Positions 1 through 5,260 are shown, numbered from the stretch's first letter. The stretch: DNA of 5,260 nt from Pseudoselenomonas ruminantium (GCA_002448495.1 DJYL01000020.1:1348-6607); one strand, 5' to 3'. The notes: a model not told the origin generated them from the letters alone. Program-made: numbers and translations.

Positions 1-534
1 GCCAATCAGCGGCAGATTTTGGAAAAAGCGCAAAAGGTACGGCTGGACGAAGTGGAGGAACAGGAATTTGCGGATTGCCGGTTAATGGTTTCCGAGAATT
101 TGCGCCAGCTTTGCCTGCGGGAAGACTGGGAAGGAGTGGAACGCCACTTTGCCACGCATCTGCGGGACGTGATGGAAGGGGAAGTGCTTACAGGGTATAC
201 CTTCGGTGCCATGGTGTCTTCGCAGGATTTTATGCGTCCGGGGCATGAGCAGGTGGTCAGCTGCTACTATGTGCCTACGGATAAACTGTGGCGGCAGATT
301 CCCAAGGAATACCGCCGGTTGCGCAGGGGCGGAAGGTTTTTGGTGACTTACTTTGCCGGAGATTATATGAATACGGCGGCATCTTATGCCCGCTTGCGGG
401 ATTATATGCAGGAACATGGCTTGCAGCCCGGAGATTTTGCCTATGAGGAAAGTCTTATCGAGGACATGAGTACGGCAGATTCCCGGGAATTTATCACCCG
501 CATTGCAGTGCCGGTTCTGGAGAAGAACCATTAA
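1..534 (+). CDS. C-terminal part of a MerR-like regulator with GyrI-like effector-binding domain (5' truncated by window)
   Basis: The frame is open from base 1 to the TAA at 532-534, so the gene begins off the left edge and 177 residues are visible. The first 35 or so residues are charged and helical, as expected of the coiled-coil dimerisation helix linking a MerR winged-helix domain to its effector domain. The rest fits a GyrI-like (BmrR/AraC-type) ligand-binding domain: a YFAGDY strand, then the helix SYARLRDYMQEHGL, then a YEESLIED strand with acidic residues, ending in the typical ITRIAVPV strand. Such domains bind small, often cationic or hydrophobic, ligands and switch transcription of efflux or stress genes. 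A TTG at 19-21 could be read as a start, but nothing upstream resembles a ribosome site and the frame continues to the edge. The HTH is not visible, so an AraC-type or stand-alone GyrI-like protein remains possible. No obvious GC-rich terminator follows. Confidence 0.75.
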   Translation, partial: ANQRQILEKAQKVRLDEVEEQEFADCRLMVSENLRQLCLREDWEGVERHFATHLRDVMEGEVLTGYTFGAMVSSQDFMRPGHEQVVSCYYVPTDKLWRQIPKEYRRLRRGGRFLVTYFAGDYMNTAASYARLRDYMQEHGLQPGDFAYEESLIEDMSTADSREFITRIAVPVLEKNH

Positions 535-537
535 ATT

Positions 538-563
538 TCATTTATTTTCAAGTGAGAAAATGA
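538..563. repeat. AT-rich inverted repeat overlapping the cluster promoter
   Basis: Two overlapping dyads are present. ATTTTC (544-549) pairs with GAAAAT (556-561) around a 6-nt centre. TCATTT (538-543) is the exact reverse complement of AAATGA (558-563). They cover the -35 region and run into the TG of the extended -10, a position where a bound repressor would block polymerase. The arms are short and AT-rich, so chance is a real alternative. The element is too weak and lacks a T-run, so it is not a convincing terminator for the upstream regulator gene. Confidence 0.4.
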
Positions 564-569
564 TATAAT
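541..569 (+). promoter_or_regulatory. Extended -10 promoter for the DUF2225 / unknown / DUF4127 cluster
   Basis: A perfect TATAAT lies at 564-569, preceded by TG at 561-562 with one base between, which is the extended -10 arrangement. The -35 at 17-bp spacing (541-546, TTTATT) matches the consensus at only three of six positions, which the extended -10 can compensate for. Transcription would start near 576, leaving a leader of about 79 nt before the ATG at 655. This is the only convincing sigma-A-type promoter seen between the regulator gene and the cluster. Confidence 0.7.
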
Positions 570-640
570 ATTAATACGTATCAGCAAATAAAAAGGATTT
601 TTCAGTAAAATTTAAGAATTGCATGCTAGCATAGAGGCAA

Positions 641-646
641 GGGAGG
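641..646 (+). promoter_or_regulatory. Ribosome binding site that sets the DUF2225 start at 655
   Basis: GGGAGG lies 8 nt upstream of ATG 655-657. An in-frame TTG at 619 would add 12 residues (MHASIEAREEST), but it has no Shine-Dalgarno sequence and would swallow this site into coding sequence. The ATG at 655 is therefore the better start. Confidence 0.85.
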
Positions 647-654
647 AATCAACG

Positions 655-1353
655 ATGGGAGAATTTACGTTTACCGTTGAGAAGAAGTGCCCGATTTGTG
701 ATGAAACTACCCGAGTGGTGAAGACCAAATCCAAGCTCAGTGTGGAACGCACGGATGAGGACTTTTGTGTACATTACAAAGATTTTAATCCCTATCTGTA
801 TAAAATATGGTTCTGTGAAAAATGTGGTTATGCAGCAGATGAAAAAACCTTTCTGGGTTCTATGCCGGTAGTTCACAAGAAAAAAATCAAGGAATTTCTC
901 GACAGCCGCAAGCTGGGCATGCAGTTTGTAGAGGAACGGGGCGTTCCCGATGCGGTAGCTGCTTATAAGCTGGCTATTTACTATGCGGAAATGATTGAGC
1001 AGCCATTGGCAAAAAGGGCTGGCATGTATTTGGGCTTGGCATGGATTTACCGTTATTCCGGAGAACAGGATAAAGAGATGGAAATGATGCAGAAAGCTGC
1101 AGAACTCTATGATCAGTCCCTGATGACGGAGCGCTTCCCGCAGAATGGTATGAGTGATGATACTGCTGTTTATCTGGTGGGAGCCATTTATTACCGGATG
1201 AAGGATTATGAGAAATCTACACAGTACTTGTCCAGACTTATTGGCGATCAAAGCCTTCGGGACAGGGATATTCAGCTTTATAAGCGTGCCCGTGATTTAT
1301 GGCAAAGTGTGCGTGAGGATCAGGGCGAGGCGGCAAAGGAGGAGAAAAAGTGA
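655..1353 (+). CDS. DUF2225 family protein: zinc-ribbon-like N-terminus plus helical (TPR-like) repeats
   Basis: This is a 232-aa protein recognised as DUF2225 from its N-terminal layout. CPIC lies at residues 12-15 and CEKCGYAA at 54-61, so Cys12, Cys15, Cys54 and Cys57 form a likely zinc ribbon. The conserved DFNPYLYKIWFCEKCG stretch precedes the second pair. Residues about 85-215 are helical and read like TPR-type repeats, with A/Y/L-rich segments such as AVAAYKLAIYYAEMI and AVYLVGAIYYRMKDYEKS. A lysine/glutamate-rich tail follows. No signal peptide or membrane segment is present, so it should be cytoplasmic. No molecular function is established for the family that I know of; a scaffold or protein-interaction role is only an inference from the repeats. 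The gene is first in the cluster, and its TGA stop overlaps the GTG start of the next gene by 4 nt. Confidence 0.88.
   Translation: MGEFTFTVEKKCPICDETTRVVKTKSKLSVERTDEDFCVHYKDFNPYLYKIWFCEKCGYAADEKTFLGSMPVVHKKKIKEFLDSRKLGMQFVEERGVPDAVAAYKLAIYYAEMIEQPLAKRAGMYLGLAWIYRYSGEQDKEMEMMQKAAELYDQSLMTERFPQNGMSDDTAVYLVGAIYYRMKDYEKSTQYLSRLIGDQSLRDRDIQLYKRARDLWQSVREDQGEAAKEEKK
1336..1342 (+). promoter_or_regulatory. Ribosome binding site for the second cluster gene (GTG start)
   Basis: AAGGAGG lies inside the 3' end of the DUF2225 gene, 7 nt before GTG 1350-1352. This near-consensus site, with the GTGA stop/start overlap, supports the non-ATG start and implies translational coupling of the two genes. Confidence 0.85.
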
Positions 1354-2039
1354 TTGATTTGCCAGCAAATTGGCAAGACCAGCTGCAGCAGATAGACTGG
1401 GCAAAAATTCAGGAGAAGGTTTCCGATTATGGCCCAGCCTTAAAAATCATTAAAGACACATGGGATAGAGAAACCCTGGCCGAAATCAGCCAGGGTAATC
1501 TCTTTGTTTCGGATAAAATGCTCAATGAGGCTATTGCAAAGAACATCAAGGGAGACAGCCCGGTAAGGTCTGTTTTGCTGGAATCCAAGGAAAATGGACG
1601 GTTGAATATTACGATTGATACCGCTAAAATAGGTAAGGTGGAACTTTCCGGTGAGGTGAAGGAATTTGTCCATGAAGGGGACAAGTCCTATATGGTTTAC
1701 CGGGTGAGGGAACGCAATATTCCCCATCATGGCCTGATGTCCTGGGTTTTTTCCCGGATTTCACTGGCTATGGCTCAGCGTATGGTGGGAAAGCTGTCAA
1801 TTTCCGAAGACCTGCCTGTGGAGATAAAGCACAATAATGTGCGCATTGATTACAGCAAAGTATTGGCGGAGTCGGATTTTGGCAGGACGATGTTCCATGG
1901 TCACCGCCTGTTGGATATGATTGAGATAGAAAAGGCCACCCCAAAAGAGGGCGGCATTATGTTTCAGACAAAACTCAACATACCAGAGGATGTAAAAGAT
2001 GATTTAAAAAGTCTTTTGCCACAGAAAAATAATGGATAG
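1350..2039 (+). CDS. Uncharacterised 229-aa cytoplasmic protein, family not recognised
   Basis: I do not recognise this protein. The GTG start is supported by a strong ribosome site and by overlap with the previous stop; the TAG stop is at 2037-2039. Residues 1-65 are mostly helical, with tryptophans at 8, 17 and 38. Residues about 70-122 look like a run of beta strands with alternating hydrophobic residues (for example GRLNITIDTAKIGKVELSG). Residues 126-148 form a likely amphipathic helix rich in Met and Arg (LMSWVFSRISLAMAQRMVG). More strands follow at about 155-210, and the C-terminus is charged. No signal peptide, transmembrane helix, cysteine pair or nucleotide-binding motif is visible. 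A beta-rich lipid- or ligand-binding fold is conceivable but not demonstrated. Its place between DUF2225 and DUF4127, with coupling to the former, suggests a shared process. Confidence 0.85.
   Translation: MIDLPANWQDQLQQIDWAKIQEKVSDYGPALKIIKDTWDRETLAEISQGNLFVSDKMLNEAIAKNIKGDSPVRSVLLESKENGRLNITIDTAKIGKVELSGEVKEFVHEGDKSYMVYRVRERNIPHHGLMSWVFSRISLAMAQRMVGKLSISEDLPVEIKHNNVRIDYSKVLAESDFGRTMFHGHRLLDMIEIEKATPKEGGIMFQTKLNIPEDVKDDLKSLLPQKNNG
1473..1496 (+). other. Perfect 8-bp hairpin inside the second cluster gene
   Basis: ACCCTGGC (1473-1480) and GCCAGGGT (1489-1496) are exact reverse complements around an 8-nt loop, about 120 nt into the coding sequence (residues around RETLAEISQGN). No T-run follows directly, so it is not a classical terminator. 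One such repeat in a window of this size is close to chance expectation. The GC-rich stem could still act as an RNA processing or stability element in the polycistronic message. Confidence 0.35.
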
Positions 2040-2057
2040 TTTTAGCAAAGGTTTGAG

Positions 2058-2064
2058 AAGGGAG
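2058..2064 (+). promoter_or_regulatory. Ribosome binding site for the DUF4127 gene (TTG start)
   Basis: AAGGGAG lies 7 nt upstream of TTG 2072-2074. No ATG or GTG in this frame sits at a suitable distance from a ribosome site; the next in-frame ATG, at 2117, would remove the basic head of the signal peptide. The TTG is therefore the preferred start. Confidence 0.75.
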
Positions 2065-2071
2065 AGATTTT

Positions 2072-2088
2072 TTGTACAGTCTGTACAA
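2072..2088 (+). repeat. Perfect inverted repeat containing the TTG start codon of the DUF4127 gene
   Basis: TTGTACA (2072-2078) and TGTACAA (2082-2088) are exact reverse complements separated by GTC. In RNA this could fold as a 7-bp stem with a 3-nt loop whose 5' strand begins with the start codon, 7 nt after the ribosome site. As DNA it is a symmetric site that a dimeric regulator could bind. It resembles the TACA/TGTA dyads of BlaI/CopY-type repressors, but the spacer is 3 nt rather than their usual 2. It also encodes residues 1-5 and part of the sixth, so it may be coincidental. Confidence 0.5.
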
Positions 2089-3700
2089 GCGGGGGACAGT
2101 ATGCGCAGCCGTGTTCATGGCTGTGATGATGATTATGCCTGCTGTTTCAGCCCGGCATAAAGAGGTAAAACCGGATAAGATACTGTTTATTCCCCATGAC
2201 AACAGACCGATTTCCGACAAACAGACGGCGGAAGTGGTAAAAAAGCTGGGGTATGATGTTGTCGTACCGCCGGATAACATTTTGGGAGACCGGGATAATT
2301 TAGGCGACCCGAATGCCTTATGGACGTGGTTGGATAACAATGCCTTAGAGGCAAAGGCTGCGGTTATTTCTTCAGATTCTTTGGTGTATGGCAGTCTGGT
2401 GGGCTCGCGCAAGCATAATTACAGCCGGAACGAAGTGGCTGAGAGAGTTGAACGGTTTTCGCAGTTCCGGAAAGCAAATCCGAAGATGTCTCTTTATGTA
2501 TTTGGTTCCATCATGCGTACACCTCGCAGCGGAGAAGCTTCCGGGTATGAGGAACCTGCCTATTATCGCAGTTATGGCTCCGATATCTTTCGGTACACGG
2601 TTTTGAAAGATAAAGAGGAAGTGGAGGGCCTTAGCCGGCGGGAAAACAAGGAAAAGGCTTTTCTGGAGGAGCTTATTCCGCAAAAAAACCTGTCTGACTG
2701 GCTGGGACGGCGGGCGAAGAACTTTGCCGTGAATGAAGATCTCATCAGGCTCACTCGCAAAAATGTGTTTGATTATCTGGTTTTGGGCCGGGATGATAAT
2801 GCACCGTATTCACAAACGCACTTGGAGAGCCGCCATCTGAACGAATCCGGGAAGGATTTGGATAAGACAAAGTTCCAGACTATGGCTGGCATTGATGAAA
2901 TGGCGATGCTTCTGCTGGCCAGAGCGGTGAATAACATGCGTCAGGAGACCCCTTCAGTTTATACCCGATATAACTGGGGGCGGGGGCCGTACACTGTGCC
3001 GGCTTATTCCGATGAAAAAATCAGCATTTCCATTCGTGATGCCATTACGGCAGCGGGCGGTGAGGCCGTGACAAAGCCGGAACAGGCAGATTTGGTGATG
3101 ATGGTGAATACCAACCCGAATGGCAGGACTTACGAGGCAAATGAACGGAATAATGACGGTGAGGAACGGGAAGGAACCCAATACTTTGCGGATTTGGTCA
3201 GTGAATATGTGGGCAAGGGCTATCCTGTAGGCATTGCCGATATTGCTTTTGCCAACGGCTCGGATAATGCCTTGATGGAGCAGATGAGAAAGCGAAATCT
3301 GCTCTTTAAGATTCGTGCCTATTCCGGTTGGAACACACCGACCAACAGTTCCGGTTTCCTGATTGGTGAAGGAATGTTGGTGCGCCATATGAAAAAAGAC
3401 GATGTGGATGCGCTGCTTTTGACCCGCTATCTGGATGATTGGGCCTATCAGGCCAATGTACGCAACACGATTGCCCGTCAGCTGACATGGTTGAGGGGAG
3501 ACGGCGTATACGGCAGTTTGGATACCAAACGTGAGGCGGTATCCTTGCGTACGCAAAAGATGCTCAGCCGCTTTGCATCTCAAAATCTGCCTGCATTATC
3601 CACGCTGGAAGAAATACACGTTTATTTTCCATGGAATCGTATGTTTGAATCCGATATCCAGCATCAGGAATATAAGGAAATTCATTTCTTTAAAAAATAA
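2072..3700 (+). CDS. Exported DUF4127 family protein
   Basis: This 542-aa protein shows the family's landmarks in order: ILFIPHDNRP (37-46), SSDSLVYGSLVGSR (100-113), LGRDDNAPYSQ (from 238, with Arg240, Asp241, Asp242 and Asn243), NTNPNGRTYEAN, a GIADIAFANG segment, YSGWNTPTNSSG (417-428), and PWNRMFE (520-526) near the C-terminus. The length is about normal for DUF4127. The conserved Asp, Asn and Arg clusters look like an active site, but I know of no established activity and assign none. The N-terminus is a good signal peptide: basic K6-R7, a hydrophobic stretch to residue 23, then AVSA with probable cleavage after Ala27. There is no lipobox cysteine, so the protein is probably secreted or periplasmic. 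The TTG start gives this complete signal. It is the last gene of the cluster, 32 nt after the previous stop and followed by a terminator hairpin. Confidence 0.9.
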   Translation: MYSLYKRGTVCAAVFMAVMMIMPAVSARHKEVKPDKILFIPHDNRPISDKQTAEVVKKLGYDVVVPPDNILGDRDNLGDPNALWTWLDNNALEAKAAVISSDSLVYGSLVGSRKHNYSRNEVAERVERFSQFRKANPKMSLYVFGSIMRTPRSGEASGYEEPAYYRSYGSDIFRYTVLKDKEEVEGLSRRENKEKAFLEELIPQKNLSDWLGRRAKNFAVNEDLIRLTRKNVFDYLVLGRDDNAPYSQTHLESRHLNESGKDLDKTKFQTMAGIDEMAMLLLARAVNNMRQETPSVYTRYNWGRGPYTVPAYSDEKISISIRDAITAAGGEAVTKPEQADLVMMVNTNPNGRTYEANERNNDGEEREGTQYFADLVSEYVGKGYPVGIADIAFANGSDNALMEQMRKRNLLFKIRAYSGWNTPTNSSGFLIGEGMLVRHMKKDDVDALLLTRYLDDWAYQANVRNTIARQLTWLRGDGVYGSLDTKREAVSLRTQKMLSRFASQNLPALSTLEEIHVYFPWNRMFESDIQHQEYKEIHFFKK

Positions 3701-3712
3701 AATTGACTTGTC

Positions 3713-3742
3713 AGGGGCTGTTGCACAAATGCGACAGTCCCT
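3713..3742 (+). terminator. Hairpin terminator after the DUF4127 gene
   Basis: Arms 3713-3725 and 3730-3742 form a continuous 13-bp stem with two G-U wobbles (3717/3738 and 3722/3733) and a CAAA tetraloop. It starts 12 nt after the stop codon of the last cluster gene. The following tract (TCTTAATAT) is only moderately T-rich, so termination may be partial. An A-rich stretch just upstream (3690-3703) would give T-runs on the opposite strand, but no minus-strand gene is present to need it. Confidence 0.72.
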
Positions 3743-3845
3743 CTTAATATGCGTGTAAAAAGAAGTAAATCGGAAAAAATAAAGGCGTATTTCCTGTCGC
3801 TAAGAATAGACAATAATAAATTGACTGAAAAATGTAAATTTCCTC
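3743..3845. other. AT-rich intergenic segment with no recognised feature
   Basis: Between the terminator and the ndh promoter lie about 100 bp of AT-rich sequence. It contains a TTGACT at 3821-3826 that looks like a -35 box, but no acceptable -10 lies 16-18 bp downstream. A 78-codon reading frame beginning at ATG 3749 passes through, but it has no ribosome site. I see no RNA gene or other element here. Confidence 0.5.
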
Positions 3846-3873
3846 TTGCAATTATTAGGGAACGTGCTATTAT
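3846..3873 (+). promoter_or_regulatory. Promoter for ndh
   Basis: TTGCAA (3846-3851, four of six matches to the -35 consensus) is followed after 16 bp by TATTAT (3868-3873, five of six). TG at 3865-3866 makes it an extended -10. Transcription would begin near 3880, giving a leader of about 80 nt. Together with the terminator upstream, this indicates that ndh is transcribed independently of the DUF cluster. Confidence 0.72.
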
Positions 3874-3889
3874 GTTACCTATGAGAGAA

Positions 3890-3935
3890 AAGTGCTTTTT
3901 TTCACAAGTTAAAGTTAAATTTTTCACGAAGTGTG
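3890..3935. promoter_or_regulatory. Repeat-rich ndh leader, possible regulator binding region
   Basis: TTTTTCAC occurs at 3898-3905 and again at 3920-3927, 22 bp apart (about two helical turns). A tandem AAGTTA repeat (3906-3917) lies between. The segment 3890-3907 ends in TTCACAA, identical to one half of the Gram-positive Rex site TTGTGAA-N4-TTCACAA, but the other half (AAGTGC) is poor. CAC-GAA-GTG at 3925-3933 is a minimal hairpin. The position is just downstream of the predicted transcription start, where a repressor could act. Binding by any regulator is inference. Confidence 0.35.
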
Positions 3936-3947
3936 TATGCAGAGGCT

Positions 3948-3953
3948 GGGAGG
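3948..3953 (+). promoter_or_regulatory. Ribosome binding site that sets the ndh start at 3961
   Basis: GGGAGG lies 7 nt before ATG 3961-3963. The frame is open back to GTG 3931, but that start would place this site inside the coding sequence and add ten residues (MCMQRLGGLF) ahead of the usual MADKK-type start of the FAD fold. Confidence 0.85.
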
Positions 3954-3960
3954 GCTTTTT

Positions 3961-5220
3961 ATGGCAGATAAGAAACCGCGTATAGTGATTGTGGGCGCAG
4001 GCTTTGGCGGCGTCAAACTGGCAAAACTCTTTACCAAGGATGATGTGGAGGTCACTTTGGTAGACCGTCACAATTTCCACTTGTTCCAGCCATTGCTGTA
4101 TCAGGTTTCCACGGCAGTGCTGTCTACAGATGAAATCGCTTATCCTGTACGTACGTTTTTCCGTAAGAATCCCAATGTGGAATTCTTTATGGCCAAAGCT
4201 CAGGGCGTGGACCAGTCCCGCAATGTGCTGTTGACCAATCATGGGGAAATTGAGTACGATTATTTGATTTTGGCAGCTGGCGCTACAACCAATTTCTTTG
4301 GCATGAAGGAAGTTGAGGAACATTCCTTTGGCATGAAGACCTTGCAGGAAGCGCTGCATATTCGCAATCATGTGCTGCATATGTTCGAGCGGGCAAATAA
4401 ATGCAAGGACCCGGAGGTACGCCGTAAGATGCTGAGCTTCGTCATTGTCGGCGGCGGTCCTACGGGGATTGAGGAAGCCGGTGCCATTTCGGAGCTGGTG
4501 GGCATTCAGAAAAAGGAATTCCATAATCTGGATTTTGATGAAGTATCCATTAAGCTCATTGAGGCTACGGCCAATGTACTGCCCATGATGCCGCAGAATC
4601 TGCGTGACCATACAGTGGAGGTCCTGCGGGGCAAGGGCGTGGAAGTCCTGCTCAATACGCAGGTGGTCGGCTATGACGGGCACGTTATCAAGCTGAAAAG
4701 CGGTGAGGAAATTCCCACGAGTACCCTTATCTGGGCAGCTGGCGTTAAGGCGGTTCCGTTTATCGCCGACTGCGGCGGCGAAGTGGACAGAGCCGGACGC
4801 ATTATTGTCGATGAAAAGCTGCGGGTTAACGGCAGTAAGAATGTATTTGCCATTGGCGACTGCGCAAACTTCTGTCATGGTACGGAACGTCCGCTGCCGA
4901 CTGTTGCTCCGGTTGCTACGCAGCAGGCTAAAGTGGCACATGATAACATCTTGCGCCTGATTCACGGTGATGAAAATCTGCAGACCTTTGTTTATAAGGA
5001 TTTGGGGGCAATGGCGACCATTGGCCGTGGTCAGGCTGTTGTGGCCAAGACCAGTATGAATCCTGAGATGACGGGGTTCATCGCCTGGTGTGCATGGATG
5101 TTTGTACATCTTATTCGCTTGGCAGGTACGCATACCAATATTACGGTGGCAATCAAGTGGACTTGGAACCTGCTGTCCGGTACGCGGCTGGGGCGGATAA
5201 TTACCAATATTAAATTGTAA
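3961..5220 (+). CDS. ndh: Type II NADH:quinone oxidoreductase (NDH-2), FAD-dependent
   Basis: This 419-aa flavoprotein would oxidise NADH and pass electrons through FAD to membrane quinone without pumping protons. The N-terminal FAD dinucleotide fold shows GAGFGG at 12-17 and Asp35 at the end of the second strand, followed by the family segment FHLFQPLLYQVSTA (39-52). The second dinucleotide (NADH) fold has GGGPTG at 164-169. FAIGD at 296-300 is the FAD pyrophosphate-binding aspartate motif. The quinone-site region reads APVATQQ at 316-322, fitting the A-Q-x-A-x-Q pattern except for Pro in place of the first Gln, a variant I recall from other NDH-2-like proteins. The C-terminal 45 residues (from about 373, with Trp376, Trp379, His383 and Trp at the WTWNLL segment) match the family's amphipathic membrane-anchoring helices. 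Length is normal, with no truncation. It sits alone under its own promoter. A closely related NAD(P)/FAD oxidoreductase with another acceptor cannot be excluded. Confidence 0.9.
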   Translation: MADKKPRIVIVGAGFGGVKLAKLFTKDDVEVTLVDRHNFHLFQPLLYQVSTAVLSTDEIAYPVRTFFRKNPNVEFFMAKAQGVDQSRNVLLTNHGEIEYDYLILAAGATTNFFGMKEVEEHSFGMKTLQEALHIRNHVLHMFERANKCKDPEVRRKMLSFVIVGGGPTGIEEAGAISELVGIQKKEFHNLDFDEVSIKLIEATANVLPMMPQNLRDHTVEVLRGKGVEVLLNTQVVGYDGHVIKLKSGEEIPTSTLIWAAGVKAVPFIADCGGEVDRAGRIIVDEKLRVNGSKNVFAIGDCANFCHGTERPLPTVAPVATQQAKVAHDNILRLIHGDENLQTFVYKDLGAMATIGRGQAVVAKTSMNPEMTGFIAWCAWMFVHLIRLAGTHTNITVAIKWTWNLLSGTRLGRIITNIKL

Positions 5221-5260
5221 CAGAGATATATAAAGGCGCCGTGGGGGCTGGTAATATTTT
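5221..5260. other. Short downstream tail, nothing assigned
   Basis: The 40 bases after the ndh stop contain GGCGCC and a G-rich run, but no complete hairpin with a T-run and no start codon with a ribosome site can be supported before the window ends. Confidence 0.4.

Noticed and set aside
619..654. Upstream TTG start extending the DUF2225 protein by 12 residues
   Set aside because: There is no Shine-Dalgarno sequence before 619, whereas GGGAGG sits correctly before ATG 655.
2954..3583. 209-codon open frame on the minus strand, antisense to the DUF4127 gene
   Set aside because: It has no recognisable protein pattern and lies fully inside a convincing gene on the other strand.
3703..3731. TTGACT at 3703-3708 as a -35 box for a promoter reading into the intergenic region
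   Set aside because: At 16-18 bp spacing there is no -10-like hexamer, and the candidate spacer is the terminator stem.
3821..3849. TTGACT at 3821-3826 as a second ndh promoter
   Set aside because: The sequence at proper spacing (around 3843-3849) bears no resemblance to TATAAT.
3931..3960. Upstream GTG start extending NDH-2 by 10 residues
   Set aside because: The ribosome site at 3948-3953 points to ATG 3961, and the extension is absent from the usual NDH-2 N-terminus.
3749..3985. 78-codon plus-strand open frame across the ndh upstream region
   Set aside because: It has no ribosome site at its ATG, would overlap the ndh start in another frame, covers the ndh promoter, and its basic sequence simply reflects AT-rich intergenic DNA.
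3682..5133. 483-codon open frame on the minus strand, antisense to ndh
   Set aside because: It lies almost wholly opposite a well-supported ndh gene, its protein is rich in His, Cys, Asn and Gln with no domain pattern, and it runs through the terminator and promoter. It is a codon-usage shadow.
5221..5260. Possible terminator after ndh (GGCGCC followed by a G-rich run and TTTT)
   Set aside because: No continuous stem can be formed within the visible bases; the rest lies outside the window.

Overview
The window carries five same-strand (+) protein-coding genes and no RNA gene, IS element, CRISPR array or phage gene that I can support. Base composition is about half GC. The Shine-Dalgarno sites are strong and purine-rich, and one start is GTG and another TTG. 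A DUF2225 gene, a DUF4127 gene and a type II NADH dehydrogenase occur together. This points to a Firmicutes-type anaerobe, most plausibly a Negativicutes/Selenomonadaceae member. That placement is an inference from gene style and family content, not a sequence match.

Layout: (1) 1-534 is the 3' part of a regulator gene with a GyrI-like effector-binding domain, probably MerR family; its DNA-binding half lies off the left edge. (2) 535-654 is an intergenic leader with an extended -10 promoter and an AT-rich dyad just upstream of it. (3) 655-3700 is a tight three-gene cluster: a DUF2225 zinc-ribbon/helical-repeat protein, an unrecognised cytoplasmic 229-aa protein overlapping it by 4 nt, and an exported DUF4127 protein starting at TTG 32 nt downstream. 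(4) 3701-3960 is a 260-bp intergenic region with a 13-bp hairpin terminator, then a good promoter and a leader of about 80 nt with direct repeats. (5) 3961-5220 is a complete NDH-2 (ndh). (6) 5221-5260 is a short unassigned tail.

The three cluster genes appear to be one transcript: one promoter, translational coupling between the first two, a short gap before the third, and a terminator after it. All three lack a known function. The cluster joins a probable metal-binding cytosolic protein, an orphan protein and an exported protein, so it is the best candidate here for an undescribed system. The ndh gene stands alone under its own promoter and supplies NADH oxidation with electron transfer to the quinone pool at the inner face of the membrane. 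I see no evidence that it belongs functionally with the upstream cluster.
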